A stretch of DNA of 46,362 nucleotides from Salipiger aestuarii (GCF_003259905.1 NZ_QLMG01000035.1:1-46362), one strand, 5' to 3'; shown: positions 14,064 through 23,089, numbered from the stretch's first letter. The notes: generated by a model from the letters alone, not told the origin. A program made the numbers and translations.

Positions 14064-14952
14064 CGTGACCTCCCAGAGGTTCTTGCATCGACGGGAAATG
14101 GACAGAAACTGCAATTCAAATGCTATCTTCGGCGCACCATCCCCTTACGCCGGTCATGCCGGACGCTCGGGGCAACCATTTAACGGGCTGGGGATTACCG
14201 GTTCAAAGCACCGGTTCAGGATCGCAGCAAACTTGCCAAATACTCCCAAGTGAAAGCACCAGCCCCCAGGTGCCATTTCGTTACTGAACTGTGTGACCGG
14301 AATGTGTTTTTTCGATCAACATTTATGTTTATGCGTATGATCTCACCTTCGGTCAACACGCGGTTTTGCCCACATCTTTTGGTTGATTTGCCTCGAACGG
14401 TCGGCGCGCGCGCGTGGGCACAACCAAACCGCGACCGTCGCCGGATCGGGGCGTATCGTGGGCTGACGTGGCCTCGAACCCAGGATCTTGCTGGGAAACA
14501 ATTCCCTGCTCGTAACGCATAAAACTATGCTGCGTTGCGGAAAATATAGGGTTTCGCGGCGCTGATTGTCCCCGTTTCGGGCTGCGGCGGCGGGGGACTT
14601 CGGGCGCTATCATCTCCCGGCGGAAACAATGGCATGGGAGAAAATCTGCGCCCTCGTGACGCTGGCGAGCGGCATTCGCACAGGCGCGGCGGCGTAAGTC
14701 AGCGCCGAGCGGACACGCCTAGGACGAGTAACATTGATCACGAAATGTTACAGTCCAAAATGAAGCGTGAAATGCTGTGCCCAAGTCATGACCATCCCTC
14801 GCCCAATTCCAGCCCCATTTGGTCCGAATCGGGTCACATTCAGGCGTTGGTTGCGGCAAATGAGGCATGGTTTCCCGTGCCTTTCGCCGGCTTTCGGTTG
14901 CAAGCGGCGCGACGCTCGCCTATCTCGGGAAAGCTTCAGGAGACCGGCGGGA
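14064..14952. other. Gene-free stretch of about 890 bases
   Basis: No frame here looks like a protein: open frames are short, overlapping and lack ribosome-binding sites. Visible structures are a 9-bp direct repeat ACCGGTTCA at 14197 and 14210 (13 bases apart), a tRNA-T-arm-like stretch around 14465-14530 on the minus strand that does not fold into a tRNA, and an imperfect hairpin at 14511-14539. The left part should hold the promoter of the ExoY-like gene and the right part that of the rnd-lpt operon. Base composition is lower in GC than the neighbours. Confidence 0.5.
14197..14218. repeat. Direct repeat ACCGGTTCA, possible operator of the ExoY-like gene
   Basis: Two exact copies start 13 bases apart, 134 bases upstream of the chosen ExoY-like start. 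The half-site spacing would suit a dimeric regulator, but there is no other support. Confidence 0.3.
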
Positions 14953-15567
14953 ATGGCCAATCATCTGTACCGGCAAGACCTGCCCGACGGGCTGTCGCTT
15001 GGCGCCGTGGTCGCGATCGACTGCGAGACCATGGGATTGCATCCGCAACGTGACCGGCTGTGCGTGGTGCAGCTGTCGGCGGGTGACGGGCACGCGCATC
15101 TTGTGCAGATCGAACGCGGCCAGACCGACGCACCAAACCTGTCCCGCCTGCTGGCCGATCCCGATGTGCTCAAGCTGTTCCATTACGGGCGGTTCGACAT
15201 CGCGGCGATGTATCACGCGTTCGGCACGCTGGCGCAGCCGGTGTGGTGTACCAAGATCGCAAGCCGCCTCGTGCGCACCTATACCGACCGCCACGGGCTG
15301 CGGAACCTGTCGCAGGAATTGCTGGGCGTCGACATGTCGAAGCAGCAGCAATCCAGCGACTGGGGCGCGCCCGATCTGACCCGCGCGCAGATCGACTATG
15401 CCGCGTCGGACGTGCTGCACCTGCACCGGCTGCGCGCGGCGCTGATGGTGATGCTCGACCGCGAAGGCCGCACCGACCTGGCGCAGTCGTGCTTTGATTT
15501 CCTTCCCTCGCGGGCGCGTCTCGATCTTGAAGGCTGGGCGGAAACCGACATTTTCGCGCATAGCTGA
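14953..15567 (+). CDS. rnd: RNase D-like 3'-5' exonuclease (DEDDy)
   Basis: The 204-residue protein is a single DEDD exonuclease domain. Exo I is VAIDCETMGLHPQRDRL (D and E), Exo II is LKLFHYGRFDIAAMYHAF (D), and Exo III is QIDYAASDVLHLHRL (Tyr and D, so the DEDDy type). It lacks the HRDC domains of full-length RNase D, so it is the short form usual in Rhodobacteraceae, acting in 3' trimming of tRNA or other RNA. The start at ATG 14953 has GGCGGG upstream; the longer frame to 14767 shows no homology. It leads the operon with lptC, which begins three bases after its stop codon. Confidence 0.92.
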   Translation: MANHLYRQDLPDGLSLGAVVAIDCETMGLHPQRDRLCVVQLSAGDGHAHLVQIERGQTDAPNLSRLLADPDVLKLFHYGRFDIAAMYHAFGTLAQPVWCTKIASRLVRTYTDRHGLRNLSQELLGVDMSKQQQSSDWGAPDLTRAQIDYAASDVLHLHRLRAALMVMLDREGRTDLAQSCFDFLPSRARLDLEGWAETDIFAHS

Positions 15568-15570
15568 ACG

Positions 15571-16176
15571 ATGGCGCGGCGGGGTGATTCATATACGCGG
15601 CTGATCGGGTGGTTGAAACTGGCGTTGCCGCTGATGGCGCTGGCGATGTTGTCGACCATATTCCTGCTGCCGCGCCGCAGCGAGCCGGTGAACACCTTGC
15701 CGGTGCATGCGGGCGATACGCCGGGCGCTGCCCGCGAGCAGATTGTCGCGCCGCTGTACACCGGTACCACGGCAGGCGGTGACCGGCTGAGCTTTACCGC
15801 CGACACGGTCGAGCCATTGTCGGACGGTCTGCAACAAATCCTGGCGCACAGCCTCGTGGCGCGGCTTGACCTGACCGACGGCAGCCGCATCGGCCTGCGC
15901 GCGCAGACGGCCACGATTGACGACGCGAACAGATCGGCGGACCTGCAAGGCGCCGTCCGGATCGACAGTTCCACGGGATATGTCATCGACACCGAGCGCC
16001 TGCGGAGCGCCATCGACCGCATCTCGGCCGAGACCCTTGCCCCGGTCAGCGGCACCGGGCCGGCGGGGACGTTCACCGCCGGAAAGCTGACGATCCGATC
16101 GGATGAAACCACCGGCGACGTGCAACTGCTTTTCACCGGCGGCGTAAACCTGATATACGACCCGCAAGATCCATGA
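15571..16176 (+). CDS. lptC: LPS export protein LptC
   Basis: The 201-residue protein has an N-terminal membrane anchor (about residues 11-30, LIGWLKLALPLMALAMLSTI) followed by a periplasmic beta-jellyroll of the OstA/LptC type with repeated short strands. LptC receives lipopolysaccharide from the LptBFG transporter and passes it to LptA. The sequence is poorly conserved in this family, so the call rests largely on the anchor, the length and the position between rnd and lptA-lptB. Its stop codon overlaps an ATG that could start lptA. Confidence 0.85.
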   Translation: MARRGDSYTRLIGWLKLALPLMALAMLSTIFLLPRRSEPVNTLPVHAGDTPGAAREQIVAPLYTGTTAGGDRLSFTADTVEPLSDGLQQILAHSLVARLDLTDGSRIGLRAQTATIDDANRSADLQGAVRIDSSTGYVIDTERLRSAIDRISAETLAPVSGTGPAGTFTAGKLTIRSDETTGDVQLLFTGGVNLIYDPQDP

Positions 16177-16187
16177 AGGACGAGCCG

Positions 16188-16682
16188 ATGTACCGCATTC
16201 TGACTGCTGCCATATTCATTGCCCTCGCGGCGCCGGCGTCGGCGCAGGGCACCAGCGTCGCGTTCGGTGGCATGAGCCAGGATACAGACGCCCCGGTCGA
16301 GGTCAGCGCCGACCAGCTTGCGGTGAACCAGTCCGACGGCACCGCGCTGTATACCGGCAACGTGGTCATCGGGCAGGGCGAGATGCGCCTCGCCGCGCCG
16401 CGCGTGCTGATTTTCTATACCGAAGATGAAAGCCGCATCGACCGCATGGAAGCCTCGGGCGGCGTGACCCTTGTGAGCGGCGAAGAAGCCGCCGAGGCCG
16501 AGCGCGCGGTTTACAGCATCGACGCAGGCACCATCTTGATGACCGGCAACGTGCTGCTGACCCAGGGGAGCAGCGCGCTGACGTCCGAGCGCATGATCGT
16601 CAATCTGGATGATGGCACGGCGCAGATGACCGGGCGCGTGCGTACCGTGATCGGCAATTCCTCTGACGAGACCGGGCAGTAA
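16188..16682 (+). CDS. lptA: LPS transport periplasmic protein LptA
   Basis: From ATG 16188 the protein starts MYRILTAAIFIALAAPASAQ, a good Sec signal peptide cleaved after the Ala before Gln. AGGA lies seven bases upstream. An in-frame ATG at 16173 (in ATGA with the lptC stop) would add five residues and is the alternative start. The mature part is an OstA-like beta-jellyroll (VEVSADQLAVNQSDGTALYT, GNVVIGQGEMRLAAPRVLI). LptA forms the bridge that carries lipopolysaccharide across the periplasm. The gene sits between lptC and lptB, which begins four bases after its stop. Confidence 0.9.
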   Translation: MYRILTAAIFIALAAPASAQGTSVAFGGMSQDTDAPVEVSADQLAVNQSDGTALYTGNVVIGQGEMRLAAPRVLIFYTEDESRIDRMEASGGVTLVSGEEAAEAERAVYSIDAGTILMTGNVLLTQGSSALTSERMIVNLDDGTAQMTGRVRTVIGNSSDETGQ

Positions 16683-16686
16683 CGCA

Positions 16687-17445
16687 GTGGCGCGCCCCGA
16701 ATTGTCCGTGACCGAGGGCGCCAGCGGCCTTCGGGTCGAGCACCTGCGCAAGAGTTACCGCAAGCGCGTGGTGATCCGCGACGTGACGCTCAGGCTTGAC
16801 CGGGGCGAAGTGGTGGCGTTGCTCGGGCCGAACGGATCTGGCAAGACCACGACGTTTTACGCGGTGGCGGGGCTTGTCAATCCCGAAAGCGGGCAGGTCA
16901 CCATTGACGGGCGCGACGCCACCTGGCTGCCGATGTACCGCCGTGCCCGGCTTGGCATCGGTTATCTGCCGCAGGAAATGTCGATCTTTCGCGGGCTTTC
17001 GGTGGAGGACAACATCGGTTCTGTGCTGGACATCGCCGAAACCGACGTGACGCGCCGCCGGGAACGGCTCGAAGAGCTGCTGGGCGAATTCTCCATCGAA
17101 CACCTGCGCCGCGCCCCCGCGCTGGCGCTGTCGGGCGGTGAACGGCGCCGTGTCGAAATCGCCCGCTGCCTTGCCGCCAATCCCCGCTATCTGTTGCTGG
17201 ACGAACCCTTTGCCGGGGTCGACCCGATCAGCGTCGGCGACATCCGCCACCTTGTCGCTGACCTCAAGACGCGTGGCATCGGCGTGCTGATCACCGATCA
17301 CAATGTCCGCGAAACGCTGGAGATCGTCGACCGCGCCTACATCCTGCACGATGGCAAGGTCATGATGTCCGGCACCCCCGCCGAAGTGGTGCAAAACGAA
17401 AACGTGCGCCGGGTTTACCTGGGCGAAGATTTCCGCTTTGGCTGA
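16687..17445 (+). CDS. lptB: LPS export ABC transporter ATP-binding protein LptB
   Basis: The 252-residue ATPase powers extraction of lipopolysaccharide from the inner membrane by LptF and LptG. Walker A is GPNGSGKTT with K53, the signature LSGGE is at 148-152, Walker B ends in LLLDEP with catalytic E173, and the switch histidine is H205 (ITDHN). Translation starts at GTG 16687, four bases after lptA. In many proteobacteria rpoN follows lptB; here a 271-base gap leads straight to hpf. LptF and LptG are not in the window. Confidence 0.96.
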   Translation: MARPELSVTEGASGLRVEHLRKSYRKRVVIRDVTLRLDRGEVVALLGPNGSGKTTTFYAVAGLVNPESGQVTIDGRDATWLPMYRRARLGIGYLPQEMSIFRGLSVEDNIGSVLDIAETDVTRRRERLEELLGEFSIEHLRRAPALALSGGERRRVEIARCLAANPRYLLLDEPFAGVDPISVGDIRHLVADLKTRGIGVLITDHNVRETLEIVDRAYILHDGKVMMSGTPAEVVQNENVRRVYLGEDFRFG

Positions 17446-17519
17446 TCGCGTCTGCAATGCGGCGTGAACCGGGTGTTCAGCCTGTGCGCGGTCTTTACCC
17501 GGTGTCTTGCGACAGATCA

Positions 17520-17549
17520 TTGACACTAAGCCCGAGTCTGGCGTCAAAT
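17520..17549 (+). promoter_or_regulatory. Candidate promoter of hpf-ptsN
   Basis: TTGACA at 17520-17525 is followed after 18 bases by TCAAAT at 17544-17549, about 165 bases before the hpf start. The -35 box is perfect and the -10 box weak. Found by eye. Confidence 0.4.
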
Positions 17550-17716
17550 CGGAACATGACGCATCGTCGTTTTGCACGCACTGCCACTGCTACCCCTGAG
17601 AAAAGGGAAGGCCGGGCATTGACTGCAACCGCCTTGCGTCTTTCATGATCCGCCCCATGTGAATGATCCGCAACCAGCGGGCAGGGTGTCGGGTCCAAAG
17701 AAGAGAAGGAACAAAA

Positions 17717-18280
17717 ATGCGCTATCAGATCACGGGTAAGCAGATCGACATCGGCGAGGCGCTTCAGACGCATGTGAAGAACGAGCTCGTTCCGGTGATG
17801 CAGAAGTATTCCGCAAGGGCCACCGATGCGCAGATCACCTTTTCCAAGAGCGCGCATGAATACATATGCGAGGTGACAGCGCATCTGTCGACCGGTCTGA
17901 ACGCGTCGGCCAAGGGCAAGGCAACCGAAATCTATGCCGCTTTCGACGATTGCGTCGAAAAGATCGACAAGCAGCTGCGCCGCTACAAGCGTCGCCTGAA
18001 AGACCACCACAAGGATCGCGTCGAGCCCGTTGAACTCTTCGGCGCGTCCTCGTATATCCTCGCCGGTGAAGCCGAGTCGCATGATGAGGAACCGGACTCG
18101 CTGCAGCCCATCATCGTCGCCGAAATGGAGACGAAGATCCCCTCGCTGACGGTGGGCGAAGCCGTGATGCAGATGGAACTGGCCGGTGCCCCCGTGCTTG
18201 TTTTCCGCAACGAGAAAAAAGATGGCGTGAACGTCGTGTATCGCCGCGACGACGGCAACATCGGCTGGATCGATCCCTAA
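17717..18280 (+). CDS. hpf: Ribosome hibernation promoting factor, long form
   Basis: The 187-residue protein has the N-terminal ribosome-binding domain (MRYQITGKQIDIGEALQTHV, about residues 1-100, with a basic helix KQLRRYKRRLKDHHK) and the C-terminal dimerisation domain (about 130-187, ending VVYRRDDGNIGWIDP). Long HPF silences 70S ribosomes and pairs them as 100S dimers in stationary phase. AGAAGGA precedes the ATG. Its neighbour ptsN begins 56 bases later, as in many proteobacteria. Confidence 0.95.
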   Translation: MRYQITGKQIDIGEALQTHVKNELVPVMQKYSARATDAQITFSKSAHEYICEVTAHLSTGLNASAKGKATEIYAAFDDCVEKIDKQLRRYKRRLKDHHKDRVEPVELFGASSYILAGEAESHDEEPDSLQPIIVAEMETKIPSLTVGEAVMQMELAGAPVLVFRNEKKDGVNVVYRRDDGNIGWIDP

Positions 18281-18336
18281 GAGATCGACGCAGGCCGTGG
18301 CCATCGCGCCCCCGAGCAGCCAGTGAAAGGCGGTCT

Positions 18337-18801
18337 ATGACCTTTCTGGAACTTCTGAGTCCGCAAGCGGTCAAGGTGGTCGCGGCCGCCAGCAGCAAGA
18401 AACGGTTGATGCACGACATCGCCGAGCTGGCCGAAACCGCTTACGGGCTTCAGGCGCCCCGCGTCGTCGAGGCGTTGATGGAACGCGAAAGTCTTGGGCC
18501 GACCGGCGTGGGGCATGGCGTCGCCTTGCCCCACGCCCGCCTGCATGGCGTCGATGAGGTGCGCGGCGTCTTCATCTTGCTGGAAAAGCCTGTGGAATTT
18601 GAATCCGTCGACCGACAGCCGGTCGACGTGATCCTCGCGCTGTTCGCGCCCGAGGACGCGGGGGTCGAACATCTCAAGGCGCTGGCGCTGGTGTCGAGGA
18701 CCCTGCGCGATGGTGCGCTTTGCACCAAATTGCGCGCCAACCCCGACCCGGCCACGCTGCACACGATCCTCACCGAAGACCGCTCGTCGCAGGCCGCCTG
18801 A
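18337..18801 (+). CDS. ptsN: PTS IIA-like nitrogen-regulatory protein (EIIA-Ntr)
   Basis: The 154-residue PTS EIIA type-2 domain carries the phosphorylated histidine in GVGHGVALPHARLHG. In the nitrogen PTS it receives phosphate from EI-Ntr and NPr and adjusts potassium uptake, nitrogen and stress functions. It has no membrane part. It shares the operon with hpf. The 80 bases after it hold only a weak inverted repeat, and the convergent sulfotransferase gene ends there. Confidence 0.95.
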   Translation: MTFLELLSPQAVKVVAAASSKKRLMHDIAELAETAYGLQAPRVVEALMERESLGPTGVGHGVALPHARLHGVDEVRGVFILLEKPVEFESVDRQPVDVILALFAPEDAGVEHLKALALVSRTLRDGALCTKLRANPDPATLHTILTEDRSSQAA

Positions 18802-18881
18802 ACCGGCGCCGGGCCTTTGTTCCGGCCAGAAATATCCCGAAGACAGGGCCGCGATGCCAACGGGGGCGGGGCTGCCTTCAG

Positions 18882-20315
18882 TCACGACATCCAGTCGCCA
18901 AATCCGAACATCAGGTAGTCGCGCGCATAGGCGTCGCGCGCCGCGGCTTCCAGACGATCGTCATAGATCTCGGCCAGGGCATAGGGCGCACGGACCGGCA
19001 GCTTGATCGGATCGGGCGGCTTCGCGTGCCCGACCTGAAGCGCCAGCGCGGGCAGATAGGCTGCCATCTCGTCTTCGCGCACCACCATGTCCGGCAGGGT
19101 CATTTCCGACATCCCCTGAATCACATGGCCCTGGCTCGCCCAGTGACCGTCGATCCGGACCGAGGTCTGTCCCGCGAGGTTGGCCTTGAGAAACGTCAAA
19201 AACGCCTCGAACGCCGCGCGGTGAGCCGAAACGGTGTAGTCCGCACCCGGTTCCCCTTCGGGGATGGGCAGGTCGTGGGCGCGGCGCAATGTCTTGCGAA
19301 TGCCCGCATAGCTGCCCGGCCCGGTGGTCAGCACCTTTGAACAGAACGCATCGTGCGCCCGTGCCAGGGGATGGCGGATCACGGTAAAGCTGCGATGCCC
19401 GGGGTGATCACGTTTCCACTGGCGCAGGGTCTTCTGGCTGAAATCCCTCGCCAGCGCGCCAGCGTCCACGCCATCAAGCGCACACAGCCAGCGGGTCACC
19501 GCATCGGCCGGGCCGGACCGGATCGGCATGTATAGCAGGGGGGTTCGCGCGCCGCCCAGATAGGCCGGCACCTGCGGGCCACGACGCGGTTCGAAATTCG
19601 GCGTGCGCGTCAGGTTGAACCGGTCCAGCCGCGCCAGGGATGTCGCCATTTCATCGAAGTTTGACACCTTCTCGGCCAGCGGCTCGGGGTTTTGCCGCTT
19701 CAGCGAGGTGTTGAGACTGTCCAGGCGCGCGTGTACCCCAAGCCATTGTGCCAGCCCGTTCATCACCGCGACGTCCTGAAGGTCGTCATACCCGACGTAG
19801 AACGCTGTTTGCCCCGACACCTGCAAGGCGTTCATCAGCGTGACCTGAAACGCTTGCAGCGCATCGAGATGGGCCTCGAATTCAGCGGCGTCGAAACGCG
19901 CCTTGGAATCCTTGCGCCGGGACACGTTGGTCAGCTTCCACTGCCCGGTGGATTGGGCGATTTTCCAGCTGACGTAGCTGTCGACGGGGTTTCGCGTCAG
20001 CACGATCTTGGCGCAACGCTCGTCCGCCAGAATTTCCGGCAGAACGCGCGGGTCGTGGTCATGAAAGAACCGGAATCCCCCAAGACCGTCCGACCGCCTT
20101 TCGCGAATGCGGTCGAGCAGCACCAGCGGGTCGCGGTCGCGCATCTCTTGCGTGACGCCCAGAACATCCGCCGCCGTGGGGTAACCGATGAAATGCGGAT
20201 TGAACGCCTCGCCCAGACAGGTCAGCCCGTCAAAGGCATTGATGTTCGCCTCAAGAAAATTGGAGCCCGTGCGCATTTCGGCAAAGACCACGAAACAGTC
20301 GTAACGGTCAGTCAT
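18882..20315 (-). CDS. Tandem sulfotransferase-like protein (NodH-like)
   Basis: The 477-residue protein appears to hold two sulfotransferase-like halves. The first (about 1-230) starts CFVVFAEMRTGSNFLEANIN, a good 5'-phosphosulfate loop as in NodH-type enzymes, with a second binding segment KIVLTRNPVDSYVSWK. The second half (about 255-477) has LLYMPIRSGPADAVTRWLC and SFTVIRHPLARAHDAFCSK, the latter like the 3'-phosphate motif of family-2 carbohydrate sulfotransferases, but its first loop is degenerate. It should use PAPS to sulfate a polysaccharide or glycolipid. It is the last gene of the leftward glycosyltransferase operon, six bases after the GT14-type gene, and cysQ lies upstream in the same direction. 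Confidence 0.78.
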   Translation of the reverse strand: MTDRYDCFVVFAEMRTGSNFLEANINAFDGLTCLGEAFNPHFIGYPTAADVLGVTQEMRDRDPLVLLDRIRERRSDGLGGFRFFHDHDPRVLPEILADERCAKIVLTRNPVDSYVSWKIAQSTGQWKLTNVSRRKDSKARFDAAEFEAHLDALQAFQVTLMNALQVSGQTAFYVGYDDLQDVAVMNGLAQWLGVHARLDSLNTSLKRQNPEPLAEKVSNFDEMATSLARLDRFNLTRTPNFEPRRGPQVPAYLGGARTPLLYMPIRSGPADAVTRWLCALDGVDAGALARDFSQKTLRQWKRDHPGHRSFTVIRHPLARAHDAFCSKVLTTGPGSYAGIRKTLRRAHDLPIPEGEPGADYTVSAHRAAFEAFLTFLKANLAGQTSVRIDGHWASQGHVIQGMSEMTLPDMVVREDEMAAYLPALALQVGHAKPPDPIKLPVRAPYALAEIYDDRLEAAARDAYARDYLMFGFGDWMS

Positions 20316-20321
20316 GACATC

Positions 20322-22022
20322 TCAGTTCTTTACCAGATAGGGTTTGCGGCGGGCGGCCTGGGCGTTGCGCGGCGCAGGGTCCACCGGAAAATCGCCCATG
20401 AGATAGGGGTGCATCCCATGATTCTTGAGGTTCTGCAAAAACTGACCAAAGCCGGTGAGGTCTTGCATCACCGGGGCCTCGGCCAGCCGGCGCGGCGCGC
20501 GATGGCCGATCTCGTCGATCACAAGCTGAAGCGGCTCCATCGGCGCCTCGATGAATTCGGCCATGGTCCAGACCCGGACGCGGGCCTTGACATCGGGCGA
20601 CCGAATCTCGTCCAGCATGGCGCTTTCGGCCTTTTGCAGCAGCGCGGCCTCGGTCCGCAGATCGGCGAAAGAGGCGTCTGACTTGAACAGCGGCACCGCC
20701 CAGGCCCCGGAAATGACGCTGATCTGCGCGTTGGGATCGCGGCTGATGTGCCAGATGATACCGGGGGTGTCGTGCGGGCCATGCTGAAAGCACTGCCGCT
20801 CGCCGCGGGTGTTCCACAGCAGGTTGGTCAGAAACGCCTTGGGGTTGGCGTCGCGCAGCGCCGCCGTATCGGGCAACGCCCCGTTGATGACCGTTTGCCC
20901 ATGCGCGAACTGCGCGCGCGCGGGCGCGTAAAGATGGCCGTGCACCTGCGCCCCGGTGGCGCGTGCCAACCAGGGTTCGAAATCCTTGAAAAGGTCGCTG
21001 AATCCCTGAAAAACCGAATATGGTCCGGACGTCGCCCCGTTTTCCCAGCCAAGTTTTGGAAAGCGCGACTGCATGTACAGCCCCGACCGGCCGCGGGTCC
21101 GCCGATCCACCGCCTTGGCAAAGATCCGGTCGATCTTGCCCGGATTGGGGGCCTGCCTTGCGTCCGCGCTTTGGCTGTCGGACAGAAACGTCCGGTACAG
21201 CCGGTCCGCGTGGGGCCAGATCTTGCGGGCGACAAAACAGTCCGACCGGCGCAGCAGTTGCAGGTGATCGTCGTAAAAGATGTGCGGCTTGCCCTGAAAG
21301 TCGAATTTCGACAGGGTCAGAGACCGGCTTTCGATATTGGACGAATGCAACCGGGCGAGGGTCTGGAAATAGCTTTCGTCCGGAATCCAGACCCGGCGAA
21401 AGTACCGGTCGAAGCGGCGCCGCTCGGGGTCCGACAGAATGGCGCCCAGGGTCTGGCGCGTCAGGCACCACCATTGGCTGCCCATATGCGGGGTGATCGC
21501 GCGCGGCACCTTGCGGCGCAGGCCGATGCGCTGCTGGACATCGACAAACCTGTCAAACAGGTAGCGGTTCGACCGCCAGGAAAACGGAAAGAACAGGGTG
21601 AACCGTTCGTGATCCAGCCCGCCGACCGTCCAGGGCACATCGGCGGTGGTCGCGCTTTCGATGAAATCGGTTTGGGGCCGGTCGGCCAGATAGTCGATCA
21701 ACTCGGCGACCGGACGCAGCGGCAGGCAGGCGCCAGAGCTGAGGTAGACGTGGTGCAGCCGCGGATACCGGTCCAGCATCAACTCGGCGGCGTCCTGACT
21801 GGCGGCGACCAGCCCCCAGGTGCCCCATTCGCAACGGTGCCGCCTTGAAAACAGCACGTCCGGCAGATCGGAAAGCGCCTTGACGAAGCGTTGAAACGTC
21901 ACCTTCGGCACCTGCCTGTCGACGTGGATCACAACGGGGCAACCTGCCCGCGCCCAGTGCCGTGCCACCTGCTCGGCCCTGTCAAAGGCCGTATGGACGA
22001 GCATCACGATACCGATGGTCAT
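20322..22022 (-). CDS. GT14-type (core-2/I-branching-like) glycosyltransferase with extra C-terminal domain
   Basis: The 566-residue protein starts at ATG 22020-22022 in an ATGA overlap with the upstream gene. Residues 1-260 match the branching beta-1,6-N-acetylglucosaminyltransferase-like family: IGIVMLVHTAFDRAEQVARH, VIHVDRQVP, HVYLSSGACLPLRPV, GSQWWCLTR and WIPDESYFQTL. Residues 300-566 form a second domain I cannot name, with FLTNLLWNTRGERQCFQHG and IIWHISRDPNAQISVISGAW; similar Rhodobacteraceae proteins carry an uncharacterised domain there. The enzyme probably adds a branching sugar to a surface polymer. The longer open frame upstream overlaps the neighbouring gene and is not used. Confidence 0.82.
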   Translation of the reverse strand: MTIGIVMLVHTAFDRAEQVARHWARAGCPVVIHVDRQVPKVTFQRFVKALSDLPDVLFSRRHRCEWGTWGLVAASQDAAELMLDRYPRLHHVYLSSGACLPLRPVAELIDYLADRPQTDFIESATTADVPWTVGGLDHERFTLFFPFSWRSNRYLFDRFVDVQQRIGLRRKVPRAITPHMGSQWWCLTRQTLGAILSDPERRRFDRYFRRVWIPDESYFQTLARLHSSNIESRSLTLSKFDFQGKPHIFYDDHLQLLRRSDCFVARKIWPHADRLYRTFLSDSQSADARQAPNPGKIDRIFAKAVDRRTRGRSGLYMQSRFPKLGWENGATSGPYSVFQGFSDLFKDFEPWLARATGAQVHGHLYAPARAQFAHGQTVINGALPDTAALRDANPKAFLTNLLWNTRGERQCFQHGPHDTPGIIWHISRDPNAQISVISGAWAVPLFKSDASFADLRTEAALLQKAESAMLDEIRSPDVKARVRVWTMAEFIEAPMEPLQLVIDEIGHRAPRRLAEAPVMQDLTGFGQFLQNLKNHGMHPYLMGDFPVDPAPRNAQAARRKPYLVKN

Positions 22023-23029
22023 GCCCAGTTTCCCTTGGACATCAGGCCGAGAATTTCCAGTTGCCGCCAATTGATGTATTTTTCGGACCATTTGCACCAC
22101 AGGTCCGGGTCGTGCTGGATCCGCGCGTGATAGGCGAGGTATTCGGTCGACCCCGCGTAGTGCTGTCGGCGCTTGAGTTCCTCGGCGGCCTTCTGGCCGA
22201 ACGTGTCCAGAAATTTTGTGTGCAGCAGCAGACCGCTTGCCTTTTCGCCCCCCCATTCGTCGTACACTAGGTTCAGCCCGCGCGGCAGCAGCATATGGGT
22301 CGAACTGACGTAGGCATAGCGCCGGTGCCATTTCACCAGTGGGATCTTGTTCAGCGCCGGCGCGCGTTCGGGTGTGTCGGCAAAGAAAGCGCGCGCGCGC
22401 GGGCCACCCTGGATCCACAGGTTGCCGAACCGGTTGTTGCGCGAAATCGCGTAGTTCCCGGCATCGAACCAGGACGCGATATCCAGCGGGTTCTGACCCG
22501 CGACATAGGGCTGCGCGTCGATCCGCCCCTTGGGGTACATGTCCAGCAGCATGGCCGAAAAGCTTTTGATCGTCGACGCGTCAAGCCAGTCGGTCAGCGC
22601 CCGCAGCGGGCGGGTGTCGCAAAACGGGTAGAGAAAAAATTCGTCGGGATCGACGGTCAGCGCCCAATGCCCATGCGCATATTTGCGCAGCAGGCCATTG
22701 ATCCAGTCCATCCCGAAGCGCGAGCGCTTGTAACTGCCATGGGTCGCCCAGACCGACACGTCCTCTTGCCGCGACAGATAATCGAGCGACCCGTCGGTGC
22801 TGTCGTTATCCACAAAGAAGAAGTGATTGACGCCCATGTCGCGGTAGTACTTCAGAAAATAGGGCAGGCGGATGCCTTCGTTGCGGGCGGTGCAGAACAC
22901 CAAAAGGTCGGATGGCCGAATGCGGTCCGTCCGGTTGGCCACCGGCTTCAGTTGTCGGGATTTACGCATGGCGCGGATGCGCCAGCGTTTCCGCTGAAGC
23001 CTTAACCGATATGATTGCCATGCCCCCAA
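22019..23029 (-). CDS. Glycosyltransferase family 2-like protein
   Basis: The 336-residue protein carries a GT-A fold of the Glyco_tranf_2_4 type: LLVFCTARNEGIRLPYFLKY, FFFVDNDSTDGSLDYL and the metal-binding DPDEFFLYPF. Homologues sit in capsule and exopolysaccharide loci. The first 25 residues are basic and may lie along the membrane; no transmembrane helix is evident. It overlaps the GT14-type gene by four bases and starts 60 bases after the GT1 gene, so it is part of one leftward operon. Donor and acceptor sugars cannot be told. Confidence 0.85.
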   Translation of the reverse strand: MGAWQSYRLRLQRKRWRIRAMRKSRQLKPVANRTDRIRPSDLLVFCTARNEGIRLPYFLKYYRDMGVNHFFFVDNDSTDGSLDYLSRQEDVSVWATHGSYKRSRFGMDWINGLLRKYAHGHWALTVDPDEFFLYPFCDTRPLRALTDWLDASTIKSFSAMLLDMYPKGRIDAQPYVAGQNPLDIASWFDAGNYAISRNNRFGNLWIQGGPRARAFFADTPERAPALNKIPLVKWHRRYAYVSSTHMLLPRGLNLVYDEWGGEKASGLLLHTKFLDTFGQKAAEELKRRQHYAGSTEYLAYHARIQHDPDLWCKWSEKYINWRQLEILGLMSKGNWA

Positions 23030-23089
23030 GAGGTGCCCCCAAGACGTGCCCGCGCCACGGCCGGTTTCCCGGCCTGTGTGCGCCGCTTA

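Noticed and set aside
14463-14540. Possible tRNA on the minus strand (contains GGTTCGAG and a D-loop-like GTTACGAGC)
   Set aside because: The T-stem and acceptor stem do not pair, the anticodon arm is not a 5-bp stem with 7-base loop, and no CCA-proximal stem is found. At best a decayed relic.
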